Assembly (NCBI GenBank): GCA_027624235.1 | Contig: JAQBYB010000002.1 | Location: forward strand, 1-64,000 | Origin: Pseudomonadota bacterium | GTDB lineage: Bacteria > Pseudomonadota > Alphaproteobacteria > Rhodospirillales > Casp-alpha2 | Direction: 5' to 3' | DNA: 64,000 nucleotides | Shown here: positions 1 to 9,023 of the stretch, one piece after another | Numbering within the stretch: the first letter of the stretch is position 1 | Layout of the letters: each line of letters starts with the position of its first letter | Translations under genes and position numbers: made by a program | The notes under the pieces: generated by a model | The model's database searches: none | What the model was told of the DNA's origin: nothing | What the model saw: only the letters and a program-made list of their open reading frames with translations

Positions 1-89
1 GAGGGAAATTCCAGTGCGCATGCGCCAGACTCGCAAATCCGCGCGCCGTTGGGAATCCCTAAACGGACTTATCCGTTAGGCGGAGACCA

Positions 90-261
90 CTAGGAGGCTG
101 CTGAAAAACCCATGATTTGGTTGAGTGAGTCTTCGAGACGGACCTCCGGTCCTCCTCAGCGCGAGGGATAAGCTATTGAAATTCCTCATCCTGAGCCTTG
201 CGCGCAAGCGGGCGAGTCGAAGGATTGTTGCCGCAAATCCACTTTTTCAGCAACCTGCTAG
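90..261. mobile_element. IS5-like MITE with CTAG target duplication
   Basis: A 164-bp non-coding element lies between two CTAG tetranucleotides (90-93 and 258-261). Its ends are inverted repeats: the left end reads GAGGCTGCTGAAAAA from 94, and the complement of the right end reads CAGGTTGCTGAAAAA. A TGCTGAAAAA-type terminus and a YTAR (here CTAG) target are typical of the IS5 family, so this looks like a transposase-less derivative. The interior also holds a CCTCATCCTGAGC ... GTCGAAGGA motif that I recall as common in alphaproteobacterial intergenic DNA. No ORF inside resembles a transposase. The right-hand CTAG contains the TAG stop codon of pabC, so the insertion left that gene intact. Confidence 0.65.
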
Positions 262-1061
262 ACGATTTTTTGGGCTTTTGCCGTCACCGGCCCCGGTTTG
301 CCGTCGCCGATCGGCACAGCATCGACCATCACCAGCGGCCTGATCCCAAGACTATTGGTCAGGAACGCTTCGCTGGCGTTGGCCAGATCGGCAGGGGCCA
401 GCGTCCGTTCCGCCGCCATCAGGCCGGTGATGACATCGGCCCGCATGACGCCGGGAAGGGCGCCGTCGTCAACCGGCGGCGTCACCGCCACCCCGTCGAT
501 CACCACGAAAAGATTGGCAATCGTCGCTTCGGCAAGATTGCCGGCGGTGTTCAGCAACAGCGCGTCATCACAGCCCCGCTGGGATGCTTCCCTGGCCGCC
601 AAAATGGCATCCAGAAAGCCAATGGTCTTGATGCCGGAAAGCGGTGAATGCTCGTTGCGTCTGGTCACCGTGGCAATCACGGCGGTTGCCGCGTTGGTCG
701 GCGTCAAGTCCTGGACGCTGCCGGTGATCAGCAGGCTTGGCCGCGCCGGGCCCATTGGCAACAATCCCCTTGGCGACGGCCCCCGGGTCAGGGTCAGCCT
801 GAGGACACCTTCGCCAATGCCATTGGCCTCGATAACGCCCTGAATGGCGGCGGACAATTCCTGATCGCCCATGGCCATCTTCAGGCCGATGATGGCGGCG
901 CTGTTCCTAAGCCGGGTCAGATGGGCGTTTACGCGCTCCGCCCGACCGTCCCTGACGGCAATGGTCTCGAACAAGCCGTCGCCCAGGGTTAGGCCGCGAT
1001 CAGCGGGGTCAACACGGGCGTCGTCCGCCGCCACCAGTTGACCGCCCCAAAAGACCTTCAC
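258..1061 (-). CDS. pabC: Aminodeoxychorismate lyase (class IV PLP aminotransferase fold)
   Basis: This 267-residue protein is a fold-type IV PLP enzyme. It would convert 4-amino-4-deoxychorismate to p-aminobenzoate and pyruvate for folate synthesis. Visible family marks are the N-terminal DRGLTLGDGLFET block (about residues 22-34), the PLP-lysine region HSPLSGIKTIGFL (about 138-150), and the AEATIANLFVV block followed by LPGVMR. The start is GTG, and its GTG overlaps the pabB stop codon as GTGA, implying translational coupling. The stop codon TAG lies inside the target duplication of the adjoining MITE. A D-amino-acid or branched-chain aminotransferase would share the fold, but the link to pabB favours PabC. 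Confidence 0.9.
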   Translation of the reverse strand: MKVFWGGQLVAADDARVDPADRGLTLGDGLFETIAVRDGRAERVNAHLTRLRNSAAIIGLKMAMGDQELSAAIQGVIEANGIGEGVLRLTLTRGPSPRGLLPMGPARPSLLITGSVQDLTPTNAATAVIATVTRRNEHSPLSGIKTIGFLDAILAAREASQRGCDDALLLNTAGNLAEATIANLFVVIDGVAVTPPVDDGALPGVMRADVITGLMAAERTLAPADLANASEAFLTNSLGIRPLVMVDAVPIGDGKPGPVTAKAQKIV

Positions 1062-2437
1062 CGCGCCTGTTCCCTTATCCGTTCGCCGGGATCAAGGCTT
1101 TGCAGAAGCGCCCAGACCTTGTCCATGGATTCATCATATTCCGCCGCCGGGTCGGAATCGGCGACGATGCCGCCACCGGCCTGCGCCGCAACCTGGCCGT
1201 CCTTGATGACCAGGGTGCGGATGACGATGGAAGAATCCATGGCGCCGTCAAAACCGATCCAGGCGATGGCGCCGCAATACGGCCCGCGCCGCGCCGGTTC
1301 CAGTTCGTTGATAATTTCCATGGCACGGATTTTGGGCGCACCGGTGATTGATCCGCCGGGGAACGTGGCGCGCAGCAGATCCACCGGGCCGAGATTGGGA
1401 AACAAGGTGCCGCGCACTTCGGAGACCAGATGATGGACGTTGGCGAAGCTCTCCAGTCCGGCCAGTTCGCTGACCTTGACGCTGCCCAGGCGGCAAACCC
1501 GGCTCAGGTCATTGCGCATAAGATCCACGATCATCAGGTTTTCGGCCTGGTCCTTTTCGCTCGAGATCAATTCCTTGGCCATCGCCTCGTCCTCGCCGGG
1601 CGTTCTGCCACGGGGCCGGGTTCCTTTGATCGGTCGGGTCACGGCAAGGCCGCTGCCGTCGAGACTGAGGAAGCGTTCCGGTGACGCCGACAGGATCTTG
1701 GTGCCGTCAGGCGCGGCTACAAAGGCGGAAAAGGGCGCCGGCGACAACGCCCGCAACCGCCGGTACAACATGAACGGGTCCAGCCCCTTGGGCATGATGC
1801 TCAACAGCCGCTGCGTCAGGTTGGCCTGAAAGATGTCGCCGGCATGGATGTAGTCGATTACCCTGGACACCATGTCCTCAAATTCCGGCCGCGTCAGTTC
1901 CGGCGTCCAGGTTGCCACCGGGCCCCAATCGACGGGGCCGGGTTCCGGCGCGGCCTTGATCCGCGCCGCCATGGCCTCGGCCCGGTGTTCCGGCGAGCGC
2001 CGCCCCGGTGTCTCGGTGTCACAGGCGATGATCCAGGCCTGGCCGGTCCGGGTGTCGAAGGCGGCGATGGTGTCATATAGGCCTAAGCCGACGTCGGAAA
2101 CGTCGAGACCGGGGCCGACAGGCGCAGGCAGGCGTTCCAGGTGACGGCCCAGCTCGTAACTCAGATAACCGACGGCGCCGCCTTGGAAGGGGGGCAAGGC
2201 TGGGTCATTCCGCATCCGAAACTGTTTTAGCTCGGCCTCCAGGGCATCGAAAGGATTGCCTGTTTCAGCCCCGCTCAGCACCCGGAACGGATCGGCGGCG
2301 ATATAGGCATAGCGGCCCCGACCACCGATTACCGCGGCGCTGTCCAGAAACGCCGTTGCCGACGCATCGGCAAAGGCGGCGAACGCGCGTAAGGGCTCGC
2401 GGTAGGGAATCGGCAGTGCATAGGGCAGGTCGTTCAT
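1058..2437 (-). CDS. pabB: Aminodeoxychorismate synthase component I
   Basis: This 459-residue chorismate-binding enzyme aminates chorismate to 4-amino-4-deoxychorismate, using ammonia from a PabA-type glutaminase that is not in this window. The C-terminal chorismate-binding domain is clear: FQANLTQRL, then ITRPIKGTRPRG-like residues (VTRPIKGTRPRG), then the catalytic-site run MIVDLMRNDLSRVC and the FPGGSITGAPKIRAMEII signature near the C terminus. I start it at the ATG at 2437, which has AGGTGA upstream; the reading frame stays open further upstream but runs into a repeat element. It overlaps pabC by four bases, giving a two-gene pabBC operon. Confidence 0.92.
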   Translation of the reverse strand: MNDLPYALPIPYREPLRAFAAFADASATAFLDSAAVIGGRGRYAYIAADPFRVLSGAETGNPFDALEAELKQFRMRNDPALPPFQGGAVGYLSYELGRHLERLPAPVGPGLDVSDVGLGLYDTIAAFDTRTGQAWIIACDTETPGRRSPEHRAEAMAARIKAAPEPGPVDWGPVATWTPELTRPEFEDMVSRVIDYIHAGDIFQANLTQRLLSIMPKGLDPFMLYRRLRALSPAPFSAFVAAPDGTKILSASPERFLSLDGSGLAVTRPIKGTRPRGRTPGEDEAMAKELISSEKDQAENLMIVDLMRNDLSRVCRLGSVKVSELAGLESFANVHHLVSEVRGTLFPNLGPVDLLRATFPGGSITGAPKIRAMEIINELEPARRGPYCGAIAWIGFDGAMDSSIVIRTLVIKDGQVAAQAGGGIVADSDPAAEYDESMDKVWALLQSLDPGERIREQAR

Positions 2438-2473
2438 GCGGTTCACCTGGATGGGGCTCGCTTGGAGCCTAGA

Positions 2474-2516
2474 GCAAATCCCGAGCAAATGGACACATTT
2501 GCGACGACGAATTTGC
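2474..2516. repeat. Dispersed palindromic repeat, copy A
   Basis: This is a 43-bp element with outer inverted ends GCAAAT / ATTTGC and a perfect inner hairpin GCAAATG-GACA-CATTTGC (2485-2502), followed by GACGACGA. The same architecture with base changes occurs twice near 36.9 kb. It sits in the leader of pabB, between that gene and the downstream end of the D-2-hydroxyacid dehydrogenase gene. REP-like or RNA-structural roles are both possible. Confidence 0.7.
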
Positions 2517-2532
2517 GCCTAAAACAAATACC

Positions 2533-3516
2533 CTAATCGCCGATGACCCGATCCGGCGGCGTGTGACCGTCGATAAAGCTTTGGATATTGAGCACCACTT
2601 TATTGCCCATATCGATCCGGCCCTCGAAGGTGGCGGAGCTCATATGCGGCAGCAAAATGACATTATCCAGGGCCAGCAACTTCGGATTGATGGCCGGTTC
2701 GTGCTCAAAAACGTCAAGCCCGGCACCGGCGATCTCACCGGCCGCCAGCACCTTGGTCAGGGCGGCTTCATCGATGATCTCACCCCTGGCCGTGTTGACG
2801 ATAACGGCGTGCGGCTGCAACAGCTTCAAGCGCCGGGCGGACAGCAAATGAAAGGTCGCCGGCGTGTGCGGACAATTGACGGAAATGATATCCATGCGGG
2901 CCAGCATTTGATCCAGGCTTTCCCAATAGGTCGCCTCAAGCTCGGACTCGATCTCGTCATGGACGCGGTTCCGGTTATGGTAATGGACCGACAGACCGAA
3001 CCCCTTGGCACGCCGCGCCACGGCCTGGCCGATTCGGCCCATGCCGATGATCCCTAGGCGTTTGCCGAAGATGCGGTGGCCCAGCATCCACGTCGGCGAC
3101 CAGCCCTTCCAAACGCCGTCACGCATGGTTTTTTCGCCTTCGACCAGCCGGCGCGGCACGGCCAAAATCAACGCCATGGTCATATCGGCGGTGTCCTCGG
3201 TCAGAACATCGGGCGTATTGGTGATGGCAATTCCGCACGCCTTGGCTTTGCTCAGGTCGATGTGATCAACACCAGTACCGTAATTTGCGATTAGCTTGAA
3301 TCGCTTGCCGGCCTGATCAAGAAGGTCGGCACCGATGGAATCGGTAACGGTCGGCACCAGAATATCGGCGGTCTGTACGGCCTCGACCAACTGGTCATGG
3401 GACATCGGCGTGTCTGTGACGTTCAGCACAACGTCAAACAATTCCATCATTCGTGTTTCAGTGGCGTCCGGCAACTTGCGCGTGACCACCACCCGATATT
3501 TTTTCTTGGCCATCAT
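2533..3516 (-). CDS. D-2-hydroxyacid dehydrogenase (glyoxylate/hydroxypyruvate reductase type)
   Basis: This 327-residue NAD(P)H-dependent D-isomer-specific 2-hydroxyacid dehydrogenase probably reduces glyoxylate or hydroxypyruvate in the cytoplasm. The Rossmann motif LGIIGMGRIGQAVARR lies near residue 155. The catalytic Arg-Glu-His set is seen as NTARGEIIDE, the Glu of LDVFEHEP, and the His of LLPHMSSAT. I start it at the ATG pair at 3516/3513, preceded by AAGGGACG. The gene is divergent from the secreted SH3 protein, sharing a 147-bp promoter region that contains only a short GGCCT / AGGCC inverted repeat. Exact substrate cannot be read from sequence. Confidence 0.87.
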   Translation of the reverse strand: MMAKKKYRVVVTRKLPDATETRMMELFDVVLNVTDTPMSHDQLVEAVQTADILVPTVTDSIGADLLDQAGKRFKLIANYGTGVDHIDLSKAKACGIAITNTPDVLTEDTADMTMALILAVPRRLVEGEKTMRDGVWKGWSPTWMLGHRIFGKRLGIIGMGRIGQAVARRAKGFGLSVHYHNRNRVHDEIESELEATYWESLDQMLARMDIISVNCPHTPATFHLLSARRLKLLQPHAVIVNTARGEIIDEAALTKVLAAGEIAGAGLDVFEHEPAINPKLLALDNVILLPHMSSATFEGRIDMGNKVVLNIQSFIDGHTPPDRVIGD

Positions 3517-3663
3517 CGTCCCTTGTGTTCCCGCCGTCAGGCCTAACAATCTAGGCCCTGGTTGTCCAGAGTCCAAGAGGCAACGGAACAACTGTCCGAA
3601 CCGTCCAGGACTGTTTATAATAGCCCACTCTTCGGCTTTTTGTTCCCTAGAACTGTATTATTT

Positions 3664-4170
3664 ATGTCCCGTTTTCGTTTTCATGTTTTCCTCTGCGCGG
3701 TTGTGCTGATCGGCACTGCCGCCCCCGGCCTTCGGGCCGCGACGACGGGCACCGGACTGCCGTTGCCCCGGTATGTCAGCCTGCGCGCGAGTGAAGTTAA
3801 CCTGCGCACCGGCCCCGGCGTTCAATATCCTGTCGACTGGGTCTACTTGCGCCAAAACCTGCCGGTGGAAATCATCGCCGAATACGGGACCTGGCGGAAA
3901 GTGCGTGATTGGCAGGGAACCCAGGGCTGGGTCCATCAAAGCATGGTCAGCGGGCTCAGGACCCTCATTATCACCGGAAACCCCCGCACCGTGCGGCACA
4001 AGGCCGATGCCAAAAGCCCCCCGGTCGCCACCCTTGAGGAAGGGGTCATCGGCAAGTTGCTATCGTGTCCCGATCTAAACGGATGGTGCCGGGTGGATGT
4101 CGCCGGCAAAAAGGGGTGGCTAAGGCGCGTTGATTTCTGGGGCGTGCTTAAAAACGAAGTGATGAAATAA
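3664..4170 (+). CDS. Exported SH3-domain protein
   Basis: This 168-residue protein has a Sec signal peptide (MSRFRFHVFLCAVVLIG, cleaved near APGLRAA) and two bacterial SH3-like segments. The first starts at SLRASEVNLRTGPGVQYPV and has the usual WVYLRQNLPVEIIAEYGTWR and WVHQSM strands. The second covers the C-terminal half, ending in NGWCRVDVAGKKGWLRR. Such proteins bind or sit near peptidoglycan in the periplasm; no catalytic domain is present. The frame is open 34 codons upstream, but the start at 3664 places the signal peptide at the N terminus. It converges on phoB with a 13-bp gap. Confidence 0.85.
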   Translation: MSRFRFHVFLCAVVLIGTAAPGLRAATTGTGLPLPRYVSLRASEVNLRTGPGVQYPVDWVYLRQNLPVEIIAEYGTWRKVRDWQGTQGWVHQSMVSGLRTLIITGNPRTVRHKADAKSPPVATLEEGVIGKLLSCPDLNGWCRVDVAGKKGWLRRVDFWGVLKNEVMK

Positions 4171-4183
4171 TTGCCGCCAAGGA

Positions 4184-4870
4184 TTATTCGGCATCGAGGG
4201 CATACCCGGCCCCCCGCACCGTGCGGATGATATCTTTCCCGCCGTCAAGGCTAAGGGCCTTTCGCAACCGGCGAATATGGACATCGACGGTACGCGGCTC
4301 GACAAAAACATTACCGCCCCAGATCCGGCTGAGCAGCCGTTCACGGGAATAAACCCGGCCCGGGCGCTCCATCAGCGCCTCCAGGAGCTTCAATGATGTC
4401 GGCCCCAGGCTGACGAGGACGCCATCGCGGGTAACTTTGAATGTCTCCTTATCGAGGACGATACCGGCATATTCCAGATTTCGGCTGGTCGTTTGTTGGT
4501 TTGAGCGCCTGAGCAGCGCCTTCACTCTGGCCACCATTTCACGCGGTGAATACGGTTTGATGACATAATCGTCGGCGCCGGCTTCCAGCCCAAGAACGCG
4601 GTCCCCTTCCTCGCCACGCGCCGTCAACATGATGATCGGCAGTTGTTGGGTCTCTGGTCTGGCGCGGAGCGCCCGGCAGATCTCGATGCCGGACCATTCC
4701 GGCAGCATCCAGTCGACCACCGCCAAATCCGGCACTTCGACATCCATATGTTGAAATGCTTCTTCGCCGGTCGACGCAATGACGGTTCTGAACCCTTCAC
4801 TTTCCAGGTTGTAGCGAAGCATCTCCGCCTGCGGAGTCTCATCTTCGACAATGAGGATAAGGGCGGTCAT
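4184..4870 (-). CDS. phoB: Phosphate regulon response regulator PhoB
   Basis: This 228-residue OmpR/PhoB-class response regulator switches on the phosphate-starvation regulon. The receiver domain occupies residues 1-120, with the acidic pocket ED near residue 10, the phospho-acceptor Asp in DLAVVDWMLP, Thr in MLTARG and Lys in YVIKPYSPRE. The winged-helix domain follows (LEYAGIVLD to the C terminus, with RTVDVHIRRLRKAL and IRTVRGAGYAL). It lies 13 bp after pstB with no phoU between, so it is probably transcribed from the Pho-box promoter of pstS and autoregulated. Confidence 0.95.
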   Translation of the reverse strand: MTALILIVEDETPQAEMLRYNLESEGFRTVIASTGEEAFQHMDVEVPDLAVVDWMLPEWSGIEICRALRARPETQQLPIIMLTARGEEGDRVLGLEAGADDYVIKPYSPREMVARVKALLRRSNQQTTSRNLEYAGIVLDKETFKVTRDGVLVSLGPTSLKLLEALMERPGRVYSRERLLSRIWGGNVFVEPRTVDVHIRRLRKALSLDGGKDIIRTVRGAGYALDAE

Positions 4871-4883
4871 TGTTCGGTCGGTC

Positions 4884-5717
4884 CTATCCTATACGCCCCA
4901 TGACATAATCCCGGGTCCGTTCGTCTTGGGGGTCGGCAAAAACGGTCTCCGTATCGCCTTCCTCAACAAGACGCCCAAGGTGGAAATACGCGGTTTTCTG
5001 CGAAAGGCGCGCAGCCTGTTGCATTGAATGCGTGACAATAACAATGGTGTAATGTTCCTTCAACTCCGTGATCAATTCTTCGATGCGGGCAGTGGCGATG
5101 GGATCGAGGGCGGAACACGGCTCGTCCATCAAAATGACGTCCGGCTCGACGGCGATGGCGCGCGCAATGCACAGGCGTTGTTGCTGGCCACCCGACAGGC
5201 TGGTGCCTGGCGCCCGCAGCCGGTCACGCACTTCGTCCAGCAACCCCGCCCGATCCAAACTTCTGAGCACGATGGCGTCGCGTTCCTCTTTGGTTTCGCA
5301 CATGCCGTGAATTTTCGGGCCATAGGCGACATTGTCATAAATGGATTTCGGAAATGGATTGGGTTTTTGAAACACCATGCCGATCCGGGTCCGGAGATTG
5401 ACCACATCCTGGCCCGGCGCGTAAACATCTTCATCATCCAATTTTACCCGGCCTTCAATTCGGCAGCCGGGGATAACGTCGTTCATGCGATTGAGGCAGC
5501 GGATGAAGGTCGATTTTCCGCAACCGGACGGGCCGATCAGGGCGGTCACCCGGTTGCTTCCTATTTTGAGGTTAACGTCATGCAACGCCGGCTTATCGCC
5601 GTAAAAAACCGTCAAGTGCTCGATCGTCATCTTGGCGGCGGGTTTGGCGCTATCGAGAATATGGACTTTCGGCTGTGTATTTTCCATGGCGGACGCAGGC
5701 ATTTTTTTATTCTCCAT
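4884..5717 (-). CDS. pstB: Phosphate ABC transporter ATPase PstB
   Basis: This 277-residue ATPase energises high-affinity phosphate import. It shows Walker [10 protein letters not shown] (about residues 58-66), the ABC signature [16 protein letters not shown], Walker [14 protein letters not shown] and the switch His in IVTHSM. The Q-loop region reads [19 protein letters not shown], a PstB hallmark. The ATG overlaps the pstA stop codon as TAATG, so the two are translationally coupled. An N-terminal extension of about 30 residues precedes the ABC core. Confidence 0.96.
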   Translation of the reverse strand: MENKKMPASAMENTQPKVHILDSAKPAAKMTIEHLTVFYGDKPALHDVNLKIGSNRVTALIGPSGCGKSTFIRCLNRMNDVIPGCRIEGRVKLDDEDVYAPGQDVVNLRTRIGMVFQKPNPFPKSIYDNVAYGPKIHGMCETKEERDAIVLRSLDRAGLLDEVRDRLRAPGTSLSGGQQQRLCIARAIAVEPDVILMDEPCSALDPIATARIEELITELKEHYTIVIVTHSMQQAARLSQKTAYFHLGRLVEEGDTETVFADPQDERTRDYVMGRIG

Positions 5718-6937
5718 TACCAGCGGATTTCATATTTTTTACGCAACAGCACCGCGGTCAAATTCATCAGGCAGGTGAACAGCAGCAAAATCAGGATTGC
5801 CGCAATGGTTCGTTCCTCGAAGCCACGCTCCGGGCTATCGGCCCACAGAAACACCTGCACCGGCAACGCCGTGGCCGGGGAAAGAATGGTTTCCGGCAAG
5901 TCGACGACGAAGGCGACCATGCCGATCATCAGGAGTGGCGCCGTTTCGCCAAGCGCCCGCGCGGTGCCGATGATGGTGCCGGTCAGCACCCCCGGCATGG
6001 CCAAGGGCAGCACATGGTGGAAGACCGCCTGCAACGGGCTTGCGCCGACCGCCAGCGCGGCTTCGCGAATAGACGGCGGCACCGCCTTCAGCGCCGCCCG
6101 ACCGGTAATGATGATCGTCGGCAGCGTCATCAGCGCCAAGACCATGCCGCCGACCAACGGCGCCGAGCGCGGCAGGCCGAAGGCATTGAGAAACACGGCC
6201 AGGCCCAACAGCCCGAACACGATGGATGGAACCGCCGCCAGATTGTTGATGTTAACCTCGATAAAATCGGTCCAGCGGGTACGGGGCGCGAATTCTTCCA
6301 GGTACACCGCCGTTAACACGCCGAGCGGGAAAGAAAGCGCCAAGCAAACGAACACGCTGAACAACGACCCCAGGGTCGCCACCGCGATCCCTGCCAATTC
6401 CGGTTCGCGGGAATCGCCGCCCGTGAAAAACCTCCAATTGAATTGCGTTTTCAGCCGTTCTTTTGTTTTGAGATCATCGACCCAAGCCAACTGGCGGTCT
6501 GTCAGTCGGGGCGTCTCACCCTTAATCGCCATATCTACGTCCGCCGATGCCGTAACCCATATGGAAACCATCGTGCCGCGCAAGACCGGGGCCGCCTGAA
6601 CCCTATCTTTCAATTGATAGGCCGCGCCCGAGCTGACCAGGGCATAGAGTTCACGTTTGTGACGGCGGGATGTAACGTCTTGGAAGGCGTTGCGGAGCGA
6701 TAATTTCACCATCGCCTGATAATTGTCGCCGCTGGCTTCAACGGGGATGTCCAGATGGATCACCGTCTGTTTAAAGGCGCTGAGGCCGGAAAACAGAACC
6801 ACCGCGAACAGCACTGCCAGAAAAATCAACCCGACGCTGACCGCCGCCATGCCGAACAGGCGGAAACGTGTTTCGGCGCGGTGGCGTTTTTTCCGAATGG
6901 CGGCCATCCGGAGCTTTTTTTCCGCTATCTCACTCAT
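5717..6937 (-). CDS. pstA: Phosphate ABC transporter permease PstA
   Basis: This 406-residue inner-membrane subunit forms the phosphate channel with PstC. One membrane span lies near residues 27-55, followed by a long periplasmic insert of about 150 residues. The permease core then begins around [20 protein letters not shown] and contains the EAA-like loop [28 protein letters not shown]. The periplasmic insert makes it longer than the roughly 290 residues of E. coli PstA, a form I recall as common in alphaproteobacteria. It overlaps pstC by 8 bp and pstB by 1 bp. Confidence 0.93.
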   Translation of the reverse strand: MSEIAEKKLRMAAIRKKRHRAETRFRLFGMAAVSVGLIFLAVLFAVVLFSGLSAFKQTVIHLDIPVEASGDNYQAMVKLSLRNAFQDVTSRRHKRELYALVSSGAAYQLKDRVQAAPVLRGTMVSIWVTASADVDMAIKGETPRLTDRQLAWVDDLKTKERLKTQFNWRFFTGGDSREPELAGIAVATLGSLFSVFVCLALSFPLGVLTAVYLEEFAPRTRWTDFIEVNINNLAAVPSIVFGLLGLAVFLNAFGLPRSAPLVGGMVLALMTLPTIIITGRAALKAVPPSIREAALAVGASPLQAVFHHVLPLAMPGVLTGTIIGTARALGETAPLLMIGMVAFVVDLPETILSPATALPVQVFLWADSPERGFEERTIAAILILLLFTCLMNLTAVLLRKKYEIRW

Positions 6938-7868
6938 ATTGTTCCCGATAGGTCTTAACGATACGAAGCGCGATCACGTTCAGGATCAGCGTCACAATGA
7001 ATAGCAAAAGCCCCAGGGCAAAGGCCGACAGGGTTTTTGCGCTGTCAAACTCCTGGTCGCCTGTCAGCAGCGTGACAATCTGCACGGTGACGGTGGTCAC
7101 CGCTTCCAACGGGTTCAGGGTCAGGTTGGCGGTCAGGCCCGCGGCCATGACGACAATCATGGTTTCCCCGATGACCCGGGACGTCGCCAGCAACATGCCG
7201 CCGGCGATTCCCGGCAGGGCGGCAGGCAGAACGACCTGGCGGATCATTTCAGAGCGCGTCGCGCCGACGCCAAGCGCGCCTTCTTTCAACGCATTGGGAA
7301 CGGCGGTGATGGCGTCATCGGCAATCGAGGAGACAAAGGGAATGGTCATCACCCCCATCACCAACCCCGCCGCCAGCGCACTTTCCGACGACACCGCGAG
7401 GCCGATGCTCTCGCCCCCGGCGCGCAAAAGCGGGGCCACGAACAGGGCGGCGAAAAAGCCGTACACCACCGTTGGAATACCGGCGAGAACCTCAAGCAGG
7501 GGCTTGACCACGGCGCGGAACCGGGGCGATGCGTATTCGGCGATATAAATTGCCGAATACAATCCGACCGGACCGGATACCGTCAGCGCAATGGCGCTGA
7601 TGAGAAAGGTGCCGGCCAGAAGGGGAATCGCCCCGAAGCCGCCGCTGGCGCCGACCTGATCGGCCCGGATCGCCATCTGCGGCGACCAGTGAATGCCGAA
7701 CAGAAAATCCGTAACCGGAACCATCCGGAAGAACTGTAGCGATTCGAACACCAGCGACAACACGATCCCGATGGTCGTCAAAACAGCTACCGTGGAGCAG
7801 GCAATGAGAACCCCCATCACCAATCGCTCCACGATTACCCGTCTTTGCGACGCAGCCGTGGCGTCCAT
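6930..7868 (-). CDS. pstC: Phosphate ABC transporter permease PstC
   Basis: This 312-residue integral membrane protein has about six predicted spans (VMGVLIACSTVAVLTTIGIVL at the N terminus; the last is FALGLLLFIVTLILNVIAL). The permease loop EGALGVGATRSEMIRQVVLP contacts PstB. I start it at the ATG at 7868, with GAGG upstream. The frame extends 19 codons further and would overlap pstS, so the longer form cannot be excluded. The order pstS-pstC-pstA-pstB is the canonical transporter operon. Confidence 0.93.
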   Translation of the reverse strand: MDATAASQRRVIVERLVMGVLIACSTVAVLTTIGIVLSLVFESLQFFRMVPVTDFLFGIHWSPQMAIRADQVGASGGFGAIPLLAGTFLISAIALTVSGPVGLYSAIYIAEYASPRFRAVVKPLLEVLAGIPTVVYGFFAALFVAPLLRAGGESIGLAVSSESALAAGLVMGVMTIPFVSSIADDAITAVPNALKEGALGVGATRSEMIRQVVLPAALPGIAGGMLLATSRVIGETMIVVMAAGLTANLTLNPLEAVTTVTVQIVTLLTGDQEFDSAKTLSAFALGLLLFIVTLILNVIALRIVKTYREQYE

Positions 7869-7905
7869 CCGGCCTCTGTCTGCGCCGCTTCGGGGGGGAC
7901 TTGGA

Positions 7906-8943
7906 TTACATATTGAGGTTGGCAAGGGTCTTTACTTTTCCATTCCATTTTGCCCGTTCACTTTCGGACATCGGGATCAGCCCCTTGTCGGCCAGGTATC
8001 CTTCCACGCCCCAGGCTTTGTCGCTGGTGAACTCGGCCATGTATTCCTTGATGCCGGGGATTTTGCCGATGTGATCCTTCTTGACGTAGAAGAACAGCGG
8101 CCGTGATACCGGATATTTACCATCGGAAATATTCTCGAAGGTCGGCGAATTTCCGTTGATAATGCTGCCCTGAACCCGTTCGGCGTTCTGATCAAGGAAG
8201 CTGTATCCGAAGATACCGAAGGCTTTCGGATTGGCGTCGAGCTTCTTGACGATCAGGTTATCATTCTCGCCGGCTTCGATAAAGGCGCCGTCTTCGCGAA
8301 TGGTGTGACAAAGCGCCTTGTAGGCCTTCGTGTCCTTCTTCTTCAGCGCCTTGATCCAGCCGAAGGTCTTGCAGCCGCCTTCCATGGCCAGTTCGACGAA
8401 GGCGTCGCGGGTGCCCGACGTCGGCGGCGGCCCCAGGACTTCGATCTTGGTCGCCGGCAGCGACGCATTGACGTCCTTCCAGGTCTTGTAGGGGTTGGGG
8501 GTCGTCTTGCCGGCACCGGCGGGAACGTCCTTGGCCAGCGCCAGATAAACATCCTTGAGGCTCAGGCTAAGGACGTTGGTCTTTTTGGAATTTGCCAGGA
8601 CGATGCCGTCATAGCCGACCTTGACCTCGATAATGTCGGTGATACCGTTTTGGGCACAGCGCTCAACCTCGGATTTTTTGATCCGGCGGGACGCGTTGGC
8701 AATGTCAGGGTGCCGGTCGCCGACCCCGGCGCAGAAAAGCTTGAGGCCGCCGCCGGAACCGGTGCTCTCGACCACGGGCGTCTTGAACGCCGTGCTTTTG
8801 CCGAACTTTTCGGCGACCACGGTGGCAAAGGGATAGACCGTCGAGGAACCGACGATTTTGATCTGGTCGCGGGCCTCGGCAAGGCCCGTCATGGCGATCA
8901 AGGCAAGGGCCGCAAAGGCAAGGGGCCTCTTTAAAGTGAACAA
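7906..8943 (-). CDS. pstS: Periplasmic phosphate-binding protein PstS
   Basis: This 345-residue periplasmic binding protein delivers phosphate to PstCAB. A signal peptide (MFTLKRPLAFAALALIAMTG, cleaved near AEA-RD) precedes the phosphate-binding loops IKIVGSSTVYPFA and ESTGSGGG. The middle region holds GPPPTSGTRDAFVELAM, another PstS ligand loop. It is the first gene of the pst operon and is preceded by a strong Pho-box array, so expression should rise under phosphate limitation. Confidence 0.95.
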   Translation of the reverse strand: MFTLKRPLAFAALALIAMTGLAEARDQIKIVGSSTVYPFATVVAEKFGKSTAFKTPVVESTGSGGGLKLFCAGVGDRHPDIANASRRIKKSEVERCAQNGITDIIEVKVGYDGIVLANSKKTNVLSLSLKDVYLALAKDVPAGAGKTTPNPYKTWKDVNASLPATKIEVLGPPPTSGTRDAFVELAMEGGCKTFGWIKALKKKDTKAYKALCHTIREDGAFIEAGENDNLIVKKLDANPKAFGIFGYSFLDQNAERVQGSIINGNSPTFENISDGKYPVSRPLFFYVKKDHIGKIPGIKEYMAEFTSDKAWGVEGYLADKGLIPMSESERAKWNGKVKTLANLNM

Positions 8944-9023
8944 TTTATTCTCCTACATCCATCCAAAATGCGGACGCTATCGTCCGCTCGCACCCGGACA
9001 GTAGGCGGAAACGGTTTCGCTTT

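Noticed and set aside
59-79. Hairpin CTA-ACGGA-CTTA-TCCGT-TAG as a pabC terminator
   Set aside because: The stem is short and no U run follows on the minus strand; the MITE lies between it and pabC.
5028-6599. A 523-codon open frame antisense to pstB and pstA
   Set aside because: It mirrors the codon structure of the real genes, shows no family motif or ribosome-binding site, and overlaps them completely.
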